A stretch of 64,000 bases of DNA from Paraburkholderia acidicola. Lineage in GTDB: Bacteria > Pseudomonadota > Gammaproteobacteria > Burkholderiales > Burkholderiaceae. Position 1 is the first letter of the stretch, and every line of letters starts with the position of its first letter. Below are positions 39,593 to 50,900 of this stretch, piece by piece. The notes under the pieces were generated by a model. That model ran no database searches. It was not told the DNA's origin and saw only the letters and a program-made list of their open reading frames with translations. The DNA is taken from positions 495,325 through 559,324 of the forward strand of contig NZ_MTZV01000001.1 of assembly GCF_002362315.1 (NCBI RefSeq), given 5' to 3'. A program made the position numbers and the translations under genes.

Positions 39593-40655
39593 GCGCGTGC
39601 CCCTTCTTCCCGTCGAGCGCAACCATACCCGCAGTCAATGCTTCAGCAAACTGCACCGCGCACGAGGTCGAACCATAAGTGAAGAATCCCGGCAGCGGCA
39701 CGAAGCTTTGCGTTCGCACGAACGGCAGGTTCTGCCAGAGCGCACTGCGGCTCAGATTGTGCAGCGCGATCCGGTCCCGCACGCCGTGGCTGATGTAGTA
39801 CATCTGCGCATCGCCCATTTCGGCGAGTCCTTCGATGCCCGACAGCAGATAGCCCGAATCGGTCGAACCGCTCCATGCATTGCGCACGCCGAGCCGATCC
39901 ATCGTGTCCTGCATCATGCTGTTCGGACCATAGAGGTAAAGATGCCGGCCGTCGTCGTACAGGTCCACAATCAGAACGCGTGGTGACGTACCGAGCGTCG
40001 AGACAGTGGCCGCGCAGGCGGCCAGTCGTGCATCGACCTCGGCCAGATAGCTGCGCGCCGCGTCTTGCCGGCCTAACAGCGCTGCGACGCGTTGCGTCTC
40101 CGCGACTGCGCGCGCAAAAGGTTTGCCCTTTTGCGCGTTGTAGATATCGATCGTGAAGGTCGGTGCGATGCTGCGCAAACGGGTGTCGAGATCGAGCTGA
40201 TTGGTATCGATGACGATCAGGTCTGGTTTGATCCGCTGCAGCAGTTCGAGATTCGGCTCGCTGTGCGTTCCGAGTTCGAGCACGTCGGCCGGCATCGCGG
40301 GAAGTGCGCCGGTCAGGGGATAGTTGGCGCGGTCGGCGATGCCGAGCGGCACGACGCCGAGCGACACCAGGATTTGTGCGCCCGCCCAGGATAGCGAAAC
40401 GATGCGCGGGGTTCTGTCTGACGCGCGCCCGGCTGCGATTGCAGCCCGTGGCAAGGCGAGCCCGGACGACACGAGGGACGTCGCGGACCATGCGCCTAAT
40501 GTGCCTAAAGCACCAAACACGCCCAACCTACCCAGGCAGCGGCGACGGCCAGGCCGGGCCGGGCCGTCAGGACGGCTCACCCGAACGGGCTCATCTTCCG
40601 GATGCACAGCGCGCGCCGCGCATCCCTCATCCAGCAAAAACCTGCGTGGCGCCAT
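39585..40655 (-). CDS. Periplasmic iron-siderophore-binding protein (FhuD-like)
   Basis: A 356-residue binding protein of the FhuD/BtuF cluster. The mature domain contains RIVSLSWAGAQILVSLGVVP, then LELLQRIKPDLIVIDTNQ and the central helix region (KPFARAVAETQRVAALLG). The N-terminal part has GRRRCLGRLGVFGALGTLG, which looks like a twin-arginine signal, followed by cleavage near AIAA. ATG at 40655 is a reasonable start but overlaps the exporter gene by 29 bases; a GTG at 40580 is an alternative. It delivers the ferric siderophore to the FhuB-like permease. Confidence 0.85.
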   Translation of the reverse strand: MAPRRFLLDEGCAARAVHPEDEPVRVSRPDGPARPGRRRCLGRLGVFGALGTLGAWSATSLVSSGLALPRAAIAAGRASDRTPRIVSLSWAGAQILVSLGVVPLGIADRANYPLTGALPAMPADVLELGTHSEPNLELLQRIKPDLIVIDTNQLDLDTRLRSIAPTFTIDIYNAQKGKPFARAVAETQRVAALLGRQDAARSYLAEVDARLAACAATVSTLGTSPRVLIVDLYDDGRHLYLYGPNSMMQDTMDRLGVRNAWSGSTDSGYLLSGIEGLAEMGDAQMYYISHGVRDRIALHNLSRSALWQNLPFVRTQSFVPLPGFFTYGSTSCAVQFAEALTAGMVALDGKKGHARG

Positions 40656-42294
40656 GCGTATGTGCGTGTTCGTTCTGCAAATCGGTTCCGTTGCCCTGTT
40701 CGACAACCTGACCGTAGTCGAGCTTCACGTAGCGGTCGGCGAGGTGGAAGTAGCGGTCGTCGTGGGTGATAACGAGGACCGTCTTGCCTTTCGCGCGCAG
40801 CTCCGGCAGCAGATGCCGGTAGAAGACATCCTTGAACACCGGGTCCTGGTCCGCGGCCCATTCGTCGAATACATAGAACGGCCGGTCTTCCAGATAGGTG
40901 ACGAGCAGCGCGAGCCGCTTGCGTTGCCCCTGCGACAGTTCGGTTGTCGAAAACACGCCGTTTTCGATCTTCACCTTGTGATCGAGATGCAGCTGTTCGA
41001 GCAACGTCTTCGCCTGACGGTCAAGCCCGTCGAGCTTCATGCCGAGCAGCGTATCGAACAGGAAAAAATCGTTGAACACGACCGAAAAATGCTGGCGGTA
41101 AATATCACGGTCGGCTTCGTCGACGGGTTTGCCGTTCAGCAGGATGCGTCCACCTTCCGGGGCGTACAGACCGACCAGCATCTTCGCCAGTGTCGTCTTG
41201 CCGCTGCCATTGCCGCCGATCAGATAGACGAGTTCGCCCGGCTTGAACGTGAGGTCGACCGGCCCTAGCGTGAAAACTTCGTCCTCTTTCTCGCGGTAGT
41301 AGCTGTGCGTGACGTGTTCAAGCGTGATGCTGTCGAACGACGTTGCCTGCTCCGCGGGCAGCGTGTTTTCCGGCGGCAGGTCCTCGTTGATCTGATTGAT
41401 CCGTTCGATCGCAACCTTCGCCGAACTGATACTGGGAATCGCTGACAGCACCCCTTCGATCGGCATGATCATGTAGAGGAAGATCATTGCGTAGCCGGAC
41501 ATCACATGGCTCGACACCGGATAGTAGCGGGTCAGCAGAAACAGCACGCAACCGATAAACGCAAAGAAAATGAAGCTGCCCCAGCTGGCGGCGGCGGCGT
41601 ATAGAACATAGCCGCGCGTGCGCTGCACTCGCACGGCTTCGACATTGGTCGCGAGCTTGTCGTCGATGAATGCCTGCTTGCGATGGCGGTGCAGTTTCAG
41701 TTCTTTCGCACCATCGAACAGCGCGCGGAAATCCTTGACGAGATCGTCTTCGCGCCGGCGCGAGCTACGCAGGTGAAACGACGCGCGGCTGTTGGCGAGA
41801 TGGAACCCCAGCGAGCCGATGAACACCGTGACGACGGCGAACAGCAGGATCTGCCAGGACAGATAACCAAGGTAGGCGAGACAGCCGATAATCACCGCGC
41901 CCTGCATGGCGAGCGTCGGCAGGCTCACGAAAAATATGACGATGGTATCGAGATCGTTGGTCAGCACGGACAGCGCTCGCGATGCGCCCTGCCGTTCCAG
42001 ATTCTGATACGACGCTTCACCGATGCGGCGAATCGTGCCCATGCGCAGCGTGGCTTTGGCGCTCTGGCCGAGACGCATGAACAGCGTCGACGATACGGCT
42101 CGGGTTAGCAGCACGAGCACGCTCAGGCCGAGGAATTTGAGGCCGAGTTCGCCCAGCATCTCGTGCGACGCGCCGAGCGCCTGATTGATCAGCGCGACGA
42201 GACCTGCACTGCTCAAACCGCTGATGATGCTCGTCACCATCGCAATGAACAGCGTCTGGCGCGAGTTACGGATCAGATAAAGTATTAGCGACAT
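40627..42294 (-). CDS. Cyclic-peptide-type ABC exporter (PvdE/SyrD family)
   Basis: A 555-residue half-transporter. Six membrane segments occupy about the first 300 residues. The ATPase domain has Walker A GGNGSGKTT, signature LSQGQRKRL and the atypical Walker B FYVFDEWAADQDP, a hallmark of the PvdE/SyrD group. In pseudomonads PvdE moves the acylated pyoverdine precursor into the periplasm. ATG at 42294 begins MSLILYLIRNSRQTLFIAMV. It follows the TonB-receptor gene after 93 bases, which contain a hairpin (42320-42326 with 42333-42339). It overlaps the binding-protein gene. Confidence 0.93.
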   Translation of the reverse strand: MSLILYLIRNSRQTLFIAMVTSIISGLSSAGLVALINQALGASHEMLGELGLKFLGLSVLVLLTRAVSSTLFMRLGQSAKATLRMGTIRRIGEASYQNLERQGASRALSVLTNDLDTIVIFFVSLPTLAMQGAVIIGCLAYLGYLSWQILLFAVVTVFIGSLGFHLANSRASFHLRSSRRREDDLVKDFRALFDGAKELKLHRHRKQAFIDDKLATNVEAVRVQRTRGYVLYAAAASWGSFIFFAFIGCVLFLLTRYYPVSSHVMSGYAMIFLYMIMPIEGVLSAIPSISSAKVAIERINQINEDLPPENTLPAEQATSFDSITLEHVTHSYYREKEDEVFTLGPVDLTFKPGELVYLIGGNGSGKTTLAKMLVGLYAPEGGRILLNGKPVDEADRDIYRQHFSVVFNDFFLFDTLLGMKLDGLDRQAKTLLEQLHLDHKVKIENGVFSTTELSQGQRKRLALLVTYLEDRPFYVFDEWAADQDPVFKDVFYRHLLPELRAKGKTVLVITHDDRYFHLADRYVKLDYGQVVEQGNGTDLQNEHAHTHGATQVFAG

Positions 42295-42319
42295 AAATCC
42301 TCTTTCGAATCGATACCGG

Positions 42320-42339
42320 CCAGCGGCCCGTGCCGCTGG
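42320..42339 (-). promoter_or_regulatory. Small intercistronic hairpin between receptor and exporter genes
   Basis: CCAGCGG and CCGCTGG form a 7-bp stem with a 6-base loop. There is no T-run. Possible mRNA-stability element. Confidence 0.35.
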
Positions 42340-42387
42340 TTCGCCTTCCGCTATCGAATCATGTTGGTGTTACCCAGTGGGTCCGGC

Positions 42388-44661
42388 TTACCACTGGTAG
42401 GTCGCACGACCGATCACATTGCGGCGCGTGCCGTAGGCGCAAAAATTTATCCCCACACAGTTGACGTAAATCCGGTCGAACAGGTTCTGCGCATTGACCG
42501 AGAAACGCCAGTGGTCGATATCGTAATGGATCGCTGCGTCGAACAGTGTGACGCCCGGCATTCTCACATCGTTCTGTGCATCCCCATACTGCGGGCCAAG
42601 GTACCGCACGCCGCCACCGAGCCCGAAGCCTTTCCACCAACCCTGCTGGAACGTCTTGTCGAGCCAGAAGCTGATCGAATTGTGCGGCACGTTCGGGGCT
42701 GCGTTGCCCACGAGCCCGACATCGCTCTCGGTGACCACGCCGTCCATATAGGTATAGGCAGCAGTAAGATTCAGGCCCGCACCCAGGTCGGCGACACCCG
42801 ACAGTTCGACGCCCTTTACGCGGATTGCACCGGTCTGCAGGACGAAGTTGCCTTGCGGATGACTCGTATCCGGTTCGACGACGTTCTTCTGCAGGATGTT
42901 GAATGCCGACAGCATCGCAAAGCTCTTCTGGCCCGGCGGCTGGTATTTGATACCCGCCTCGATGCTCTGGCCGGTGGTCGGCTTGAGCGCCGAGCCGCTG
43001 AACGTGCTGCCGAGACCCGGCTGGAACGACGTCGCGTAGCTGACATACGGCGCGAAACCGCTGTCGAACAGATAGACGAGACCCGCGCGATAGGTGAACC
43101 GTGTCGCATCGTTGTCCTGGTCCGTCTGGCCGGAGATCCGGTTGAACTCGCTGGTGCTGGCCCAGTCCTCACGCACACCGAACGTCGCGACCAGCTTGCC
43201 GAAGCGGATCTGGTCCTGCGCATAGAGGCCGACCTGATCGATGGTCTGTGTGACGCTGTAGTCCACCCCGCCCAGTGTGATCGGGCCACCATAGACCGGG
43301 TTATACAGATTGAGCGACGGCACGGAGGTCGCGTCGTTCTCGGCCCAGCGGTCGATCGAGTGCACGTAGTCGACACCGACGAGCGCCGTGTGCTGCAGCA
43401 CACCCGTGTTGAACTTGAACTGCGCCTGATTATCGACGGCGAAGACATCGGCGCTGGCCTTGGCGTCGTACGCGTAGCGGTTGATCGTGGCGAGGTCGGG
43501 TTGAAGCCCCGCATTACCGACCACGTCCCGAACCAGGTCGACGTGCGTGTAACGCAGATTCTGGCGCACCGTCAGCCAGTCGTTGAAGCGGTGTTCGAAT
43601 TCGTAGCCGAGCGATTCTTCGGTGCGGCGGTTCTGGTTGAAATTCGGCTCGCCGTCAAATACGTTAGTGCCGATCTTCGCGCCGTTCGGTCCCGGCAGCA
43701 GCGTACCGACGGCCGGCAGGTCGCCGCTCGGGATACTGCTGTTGCGATAGCCGAAATGCGTCAGCAGCGTGAAGGTGGTGTCCGCCGATGGCTTCCATGT
43801 CAGCGCGGGAGCGATGTAAAAGCGCTTGTCGGTCTGAAAGTCGGTTTGCGAGCCGTTGACCGACGCGTCGCCAGTCAGGCGATACAGCAAGGTGCCGTCC
43901 TTGTTCACCGGGCCGCTAAGGTCGAAGCGCCCGTCCACCGAACCATAGCTGCCAACCGCGAACGACACTTCATGCAGCGGCTCGTCGGTCGGACGCTTGG
44001 TCACGAGATTGACCATGCCGCCCGGAACGTTCTGTCCATATAGCACGGAGGCCGGACCGCGCAGGATGTCGACGCGCTCGAGTCCGTAAGGGTCTGCCGC
44101 AGGCGCGATCAGCGTAAAGAAAACCTGGGTCGACAGGCCGTCGATGAACGGAAACTGATTCGGAAAGCCGCGTACCACGAAGTAATCGACAGTGGTGTCC
44201 AGGCCGCCACGCGCCTGCCCCATCACCCCCGGCGTATACAGCAACGCCTGGCCGACCGATTGCACGGCCTGCGCCTGCATCTGGTCCGCGGTGATGACGG
44301 AGATCGACTGCGGCACCTCGACGATCGGCGTATCGGTCTTCGAGCCGCTGGCGCTACGTTTGGCCACATAGCCGTTGACCGGGCTGGTCGCCGTTTCCTT
44401 TTCGCGTTCGGCCGATATCGTGATCGGCTTCAGTTGCTGATCGCCTTGAGGCTGGCCGGTGGTCTGCTGCGCCGGCTGGTTCGTCGCCGGCGTTGCCGTC
44501 GTAGCCGATGCCGCGTTGCTTTGTGCATGGGCGATGCCGACGCCTGCAAACAACAGGCACACAGCGACCGACGAGCAGCGCAGCTGCAGCAATCCATGAC
44601 GCGGCGCGCCGCCAGTGAAGCTAATCGCCTCCTTCGATTTCATCTGCCTGCCTGTTCTCAT
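42388..44661 (-). CDS. TonB-dependent ferric-siderophore receptor
   Basis: A 757-residue outer-membrane receptor. The signal peptide (SSVAVCLLFAGVGIAHAQ) is preceded by an extended n-region. The plug starts after a Thr/Gln-rich linker with EVPQSISVITADQMQAQ, DYFVVRGFPNQFPFIDGL and VDILRGPASVLYGQNVPGG. The beta-barrel follows and ends in GRATYQW with a terminal aromatic residue. No FecA-type signalling domain is apparent. The receptor is of the FhuE/FpvA-like siderophore type. A Fur-like site lies about 135 bases upstream, so iron repression is likely. It probably starts a transcription unit that includes the exporter and importer. Confidence 0.94.
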   Translation of the reverse strand: MRTGRQMKSKEAISFTGGAPRHGLLQLRCSSVAVCLLFAGVGIAHAQSNAASATTATPATNQPAQQTTGQPQGDQQLKPITISAEREKETATSPVNGYVAKRSASGSKTDTPIVEVPQSISVITADQMQAQAVQSVGQALLYTPGVMGQARGGLDTTVDYFVVRGFPNQFPFIDGLSTQVFFTLIAPAADPYGLERVDILRGPASVLYGQNVPGGMVNLVTKRPTDEPLHEVSFAVGSYGSVDGRFDLSGPVNKDGTLLYRLTGDASVNGSQTDFQTDKRFYIAPALTWKPSADTTFTLLTHFGYRNSSIPSGDLPAVGTLLPGPNGAKIGTNVFDGEPNFNQNRRTEESLGYEFEHRFNDWLTVRQNLRYTHVDLVRDVVGNAGLQPDLATINRYAYDAKASADVFAVDNQAQFKFNTGVLQHTALVGVDYVHSIDRWAENDATSVPSLNLYNPVYGGPITLGGVDYSVTQTIDQVGLYAQDQIRFGKLVATFGVREDWASTSEFNRISGQTDQDNDATRFTYRAGLVYLFDSGFAPYVSYATSFQPGLGSTFSGSALKPTTGQSIEAGIKYQPPGQKSFAMLSAFNILQKNVVEPDTSHPQGNFVLQTGAIRVKGVELSGVADLGAGLNLTAAYTYMDGVVTESDVGLVGNAAPNVPHNSISFWLDKTFQQGWWKGFGLGGGVRYLGPQYGDAQNDVRMPGVTLFDAAIHYDIDHWRFSVNAQNLFDRIYVNCVGINFCAYGTRRNVIGRATYQW

Positions 44662-44793
44662 TCCCCGACCTTTTATCGCTCTTTGACGTTGTAAAAAATG
44701 GCCGCCATTGCTGCTCGTGCAGCGGGTCGACCTGCGGTTTTTCGACCTGTTTTTTCGCCTCGGAATGGTACCGAAACGCTATTCAAGATGCAA

Positions 44794-44814
44794 ATAATAA
44801 ACATTCTCATTACC
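44794..44814 (-). promoter_or_regulatory. Candidate Fur box and overlapping -10 of the TonB-receptor gene
   Basis: On the minus strand the 19 bases at 44814-44796 read GGTAATGAGAATGTTTATT and match 14 of 19 positions of the Fur consensus GATAATGATAATCATTATC. A -10-like TATTAT (44799-44794) overlaps its end. It lies 135 bases upstream of the receptor start codon. Assignment is by motif only. Confidence 0.6.
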
Positions 44815-44889
44815 GAAATCACCGATACCGCCCCAGCGCGTAAGGGCTTTCTTCCTTTATCAAGCGGGAAAACACGCCAACTAGCGGGA

Positions 44890-44916
44890 AAACGCGCGCC
44901 GCCGCGGGCGGCGCGC
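44890..44916 (-). terminator. Terminator-like GC hairpin after the last NRPS gene
   Basis: GCGCGCCGCC (44894-44903) pairs perfectly with GGCGGCGCGC (44907-44916) around a GCG loop. On the minus strand it begins 5 bases after the NRPS stop and is followed by four T. The stem is strong and the T-run short, so partial termination is expected. Confidence 0.65.
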
Positions 44917-44920
44917 CGGT

Positions 44921-47900
44921 TCAGAGCTGGGCCATCAGGTCCAGCATCAGCGAGGCATCCGCTCCTTCGGGCGCGGCAGTCGCGCTATCCGCGGCAAGCG
45001 CTTGCGCCACCGCGTGCAACGACTGGTTGGTCATCAGCACGGCAAGCGGCGCATCGAGCGACAGCGTGCGGCGCAGCGCAGCCTGCACCTGCATCGCCGC
45101 CAGCGAATGGCCGCCGAGTTCGAAGAACGTGTCCTGACGGCCCACGGTCTCGACGCCCAGCACCGTCGCCCAGATCTGCGCCAGCGTGATTTCGAGGTCG
45201 CCTTGCGGCGCTGCGAACGCTTGCGCGCGATCGTCCTGCGCGGGCACGGGCAACGCATGACGGTCGAGCTTGCCGCCCGGACTCAGCGGCATCGCATCGA
45301 GCACCATGATCGTGGACGGCACCATATAGTCCGGCAGCGCCCCGGCGAGCCGTGCGCGCAATCCGGCGCCGTCGATGCGGCTACCGACACCACCGGACTT
45401 CGCCAGCGTGGCGTACGCGAGGACGCGCAGCCCCCCTGCTCCTTCGCGCGCGACCACCGCGGCCTCGCGCACCTCCGGCATGCCCAGCAGTTGCGCCTCG
45501 ATCTCACCCAGTTCGATGCGAAAGCCGCGTACCTTCACCTGATGGTCGGCGCGGCCCAGATAGTCGAGCGTTCCCTGTTCGTTCCAGCGAACGATGTCGC
45601 CGGTCCGGTACAACCGGCCGCCCGGCTGTGCCGCGAACGGGTCGGCGATGAAGCGCTCGGCGGTGAGACCGGGACGACGGTGATAGCCGCGCGCCAGTAA
45701 CGACCCGCCGATATGCAACTCGCCCGCGACACCGACCGGCACCGGATCGAGCCGTGCATCGAGCACGACGAGACGACGGCCCGCCAGGGGCGTGCCGAGC
45801 GAAATCTGCGCCGGTACGACCGCGTCTGGCAGCAGATAGGGCGCGCAGTCGAACGCCGTGGCCGTTACCGTCGCTTCGCTCGGGCCATACGTGTTGGCGA
45901 GATCGATATGAGCGAGCCCCGCGGCACGCCATGCCCGTACACCATCGGCCGGCATGGCTTCGCCGCCCGCGTGCACGCGGCGCAAGCTCGCGCAAGCCGA
46001 AGCGGCGCGTGGATTGACGGCAAAGTCCTGGGCGAGCGCGTTCCAGTAAGCGGTCGTGAGGTCGGCGACCGTGATCCGGCCGGTCTCGACTTCGTCCAGA
46101 AAGCGCTCGCTGCTCCACAGGTCGGGGCCGCGCAGGATCACCGCCGCGCCTGAGCACAACGACGGAAACACCTGCTCCACAAAGCCGTCGAAATTGAAGG
46201 TCGAAAACTGCAGGACACGATCGGCATTGCTCAAGCCGAACAGATCGATCGACACGCCCGTGTGCTGCGCGAGCGCTGCATGCGTAATGCCAACGCCCTT
46301 CGGACGCCCGGTCGAACCCGACGTGTAGATCAGGTAGGCAAGCTGCTCGCCGTGTACCGGCACTTGCGGATCGTGATCGGGTTGACCGTCGCCGCAGCGG
46401 GTGACGTCGAGTGTCGTGACGCCTTCGGGAGCACTCACACTCGCGGCTGCCGGCGCTGTCAATGCGAACTCGATGCCGCTGTCGGTGACCATCCACGCGA
46501 TGCGCTCGGCCGGGTACGCCGGGTCGAGCGGGACATACGCGGCGCCCGCCTTGAGCACGGCGAGCAGCGCGACGATCATGTCGATCGAGCGCTCGATCGC
46601 CACACCCACCCGCGACTCCGCGCCGACGCCGTGCGCCTGCAACCGATGCGCGATGCGGTTGGCACGGCGGTTCAGCGTGTCGTAGTCGATCGACTCGCTG
46701 CCGAGCACGAGCGCTTCGGCGTCCGGACGCAAGCCCGCCTGTGCCGCGATGCGTCTATGCACCGGGGTGGGATCGAACGCGGCTCGCGCGGCATTGCCCC
46801 AGTTCTGCAACTGGGTCTGTTCACCGGCCGAGAGCATCGGCACATCGGCGAGCGAGCGGGCCGGATCTGCTGCAAACGCATCGAGCAGGTTCGACAGATG
46901 CGCGGCGATGCGCTCGATCTGCACGGTATCGAATACGTCGCGGGCATACGCGAAATCGATCTGCAAGGCACCCATACCCTGCGCCGGAGCGTCCGGCTGG
47001 GTGCGCTGCGCATGCGTTACCGACAACGTGAGCGGGTAATTCGTCTGTTCGCTAGCCTGCAGGTTGGAGAAGGTCAGCCCCTGAGGCGCCGCCGATTTCA
47101 GCACGTCGTCGACCGGATAATTTTCGAACACGACGATGCTGTCGAACAGCGGCTGCCCGCCTTCGAGCTGCGCCCAGCGCTGGATCTCGTAGAGCGGAAC
47201 GTGCTCGTGCTCGCGCGCGGCCACACCCTGCTGCTGGATCTGTTCGAGCCAGTGCGCGACTGTCGTCGCCGGTTGCGGCTCGGCGACCACGGGAATCGTA
47301 TTGATGAAAAGTCCAAGCGTGCGCTGGGCATCGGCGAGCGCTTCGGGCCGCCCCGCGACGGTCGCACCGAACGTGACGGCGCGCTGGCCGGTATAGCGTT
47401 GCAGCAGCAACAGCCACGCGGCCTGTACGAGCGTATTGAGCGTGACGCGCTGGGTCTTGGCAAAGCGGGTCCATTGCGCGGTGCGCCCGGCATCGAATGC
47501 TAGCGTCTCGTTGCCGAACCGGCCGTTCTTCGCGTCGACATCCTCTGCGTGAGGCGTCGGCAATGCAGCACCCAGCAGCGTCGGTCCATCGAGTCGTGCG
47601 ACCTGGGTACGCCACCAGCTTTCGCTCGAAGCATCGCCAGCCGTGGCGCGGCTAGCAAGCCACGCGATGAAGTCCCGGTAGCGGCCGGGTCTGGCGTCGG
47701 ATACCGCGTCGATTGTCGTGCCGTCGTAGCGCCGCAGCACCTCGGCCAGCAACTGCGCCATGCTCCAGCCATCGAGCAACGCATGATGGAACGTCCAGAC
47801 AAAGTGATGACGGCGCTCTGCCGTGCGGATCAACGCGAGACGCCACAGCGCGGGCCGCTCGATATCGAAGCCGGCTGCGATGTCCGCGGAGGCAAACGTG

Positions 47901-50900
47901 TCGAGTGCTGCGGCAACGTCGTGCCTGTCTCGCCAGTCCTGCTCGACGAACGGCAGCGTCACGTGACGCGCGACCCACTGACGCGGTGCGTCGTCGAACT
48001 GCAGGAAGCCGGTGCGCAACACATCGTGGCGCGCGAGGACCGCTTCCCACGCGGTGCGAAACCGCGTGCAGTCCAGACCGTCGATGTCGATACGCAACTG
48101 GTTCACATAGGCACCCGGCTGTTCGCCGAGCAGGCTATGGAAGACGATCCCCGTTTGCATCGGCGCGAGCGGATAGAGATCCGCGACGCTCGATGCGCTG
48201 ACCGGCAACGCGTCGAGCCGCGCCTGATCGATTGCGGCGAGCGGCACATCCGACGGCGTGATGCCGCTCGCACCGCTCGTGCAATGCTCGATTACCGCGA
48301 GCAGTTCCGTCTCCAGATCGCGCGCCAGTGTGTCGAGCGTCGCTGCGTCATAGCGGTCGCCACGACGATGCAGCAACGTCAGCGACAGTTCGCCATCCAG
48401 CACCTGACCCATGACTTCGAGTGGATGTGCGACGGCGGACTGTTCGTCCTGGGACGCGCCAGTGCGTCCCGATGCAAGCTGCCACTGTGCGTCGCCACTT
48501 AATGTGCCGTCCAGTTGCCCCAGATAGTTGAATACGACGTCGGCATTCGTCACGGCTGCAAGCGCCGCGCGCTGCTGCGAGGTGCCGAGATACTTGAGGA
48601 TGCCGAAACCCATGCCGGAGTCGGGAACGGCGCGCAGATTCTCCTTGATACGTTTGAGCGCTGTCGGCAGGTCACCCGTCGGTTGCAGGCTCACCGGATA
48701 CAACGTCGTGAACCACCCCACGGTGTGGCTCAGATCGGCATCGCCGAACTGCGGGTCGCGGCCATGGCCTTCGAGGTCGATCCGCAGTGCGTCGTGGCCT
48801 GCAAAACGGCATAACACTCGCCCGAGTGCGACCAGCAGCAGATCGTTGATCTGCGTGCGGTACGCAGCAGGCGCCTCCTGCAACAAGCGGCGCGTGGCAT
48901 GCTGGTCGAGCCGCAATGTCGCGCTCACCGGCTTAAGCGTGGGTTCGCTGCGCGGCGTGGACGGCAACGAGGCGGGAACTGAGGCCAGCGCCTGCCAGTA
49001 GTCGAGTTGTGTCGCGAGTCGCGGCGTCTGTGCCGCGGCATGCAATTGACGGGCGAACGCCTGATAGGAAGTCGTACGCGGCGGCAACGCGATGGGGTTG
49101 CCTTCGGCAAGCTGTGCACAGGCCAGTTGCAGATCGCCGAGCAGCACGCGCCACGACACGGCATCGACGGCCAGGTGATGAATCACCATGAACAGACGCC
49201 AGCTGCCGTCGTCGAGTGCGAATGCTGTTGCGCGAACTAGCGGGCCGTTGGTCAGATTCAGACTGCGTTGCGCATCGTCGCAGTACGCTTCGATATCTTC
49301 CGCGCGTACGCCGTTTTCGACGTGCAGCAGTGGCGCAGGTTCGGCGTGGGCATAGCGTTGCACCCATGCCGCGCTGCCGTCATGCGATGGCTCATTCGGT
49401 TCGAAACGCAGACGCAAACAGTCGTGGTGCGCGACGAGAGCCTGCAACGCCTGCTCGAGATGAACGAGATCCGGCGCGGTCGACGAACCCAGCAACACCG
49501 ACTGGTTCCAGTGATGCCGCTGCGGCATCTGCTGGGCGAAGAACCATGACTGGATTGGGAGAAGCGGCACGATCCCGTCGAGTTCGACGCGTGTGCTGGC
49601 TGCCATGTTGTCGTGGGTGTTGGCGTCGGCCTTGATGGCGCAGGCAGCGAGTTGCGCAATCGTCTGTTGCTCGAATACCTGGCGCGCACTCAGTACGAGA
49701 CCCGCTTGACGCGCTCGCGCGACGATCTGCAAACCGAGGATTGAATCGCCACCGAGGTCGAAGAAATTGTCATGCCGTCCGATGTGCGCGACGTTCAGCA
49801 GCTGCGACCAGATTGCGGCCAGTTGCGTTTCTGTTTCGCCCTGTGGCGCTTCCTTTTCGCTGTCGTCGATGCCTGCTGCCTGTGGTAGCGGCAATGCGCG
49901 CCGCTCTACCTTGCCGTTCACGCCTAGCGGTAGCGTCTCCAGCACCACGATCCGCCACGGCACCATGTAGTCCGGCACCGCGCGTGCGAGCTGCGATTTC
50001 AGTTCTGCTACGTCCAGGGCTTCAGTTGCCGCGTCAGTTGTGGTTACCGGCGTCACATACGCGACCAGTCGCCCTTCGTGCGCAATCACCACCGCCTCAC
50101 GCACGCCGTCCAGTTCCACGAGCCGCGCTTCAAGCTCACCCAGTTCAATCCGGAAGCCCCGGATCTTCACCTGATGATCCAGCCGACCCAGGTAGTCCAG
50201 TACGCCGTCCGCACGCCAGCGCACCAGGTCCCCCGTGCGGTACAGCCGCGCACCCCGACCTTCGAGGTCGAACGGGTCCGGTACGAAACGCTCCGCGGTC
50301 AGCCCGGGGCGCCCCAGATAACCACGCGCAAGCCCCACGCCCCCCAGGTACAGTTCGCCCGCCACCCCGCGCGGCACCGGCTGCATGTGTGCATCGAGCA
50401 CCCACGTCTGCGTCGCCGCAATCGGCGCTCCGATCGGCACCGCCAGTCCGCCCTCTGCACGGCACTGCCACGACGTCACATCGATTGCCGCTTCGGTCGG
50501 TCCGTACAGGTTGTGCAGTTCCACTTCCGGCAGCACCTCGAACACCCGTGTCTGCAACTCGGCCGGCAGCGCTTCACCACTGCACACGATGCGCCTGAGC
50601 ACCCCCGTGCAACGTGTGGCATGGCCACTCGCGACGAACGCCTGCAGCATCGACGGCACGAAGTGCAGCGTGCTCACCCGGTGCGCGACGATCGCCGCGG
50701 CCAGTTGCGCGGGATCGCGATGCGCGCCCGGTGCGGCCACGGCCAGACGTGCGCCCACCATCAGCGGCCAGAAGAATTCCCAGACCGACACGTCGAAGCT
50801 GAACGGGGTCTTCTGCAGCACCGTTTCGCCGCGTTGCAGGCCGTAGGCCTGCTGCATCCATTCGAGCCGGTTGTACAGTGCGTCGTGACGGTTGCCCACG

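Noticed and set aside
39585..40706. Earlier TTG start of the binding protein at 40706
   Set aside because: It would give a long basic extension within the exporter gene and no ribosome-binding site supports it. ATG at 40655 is preferred, still with moderate certainty.
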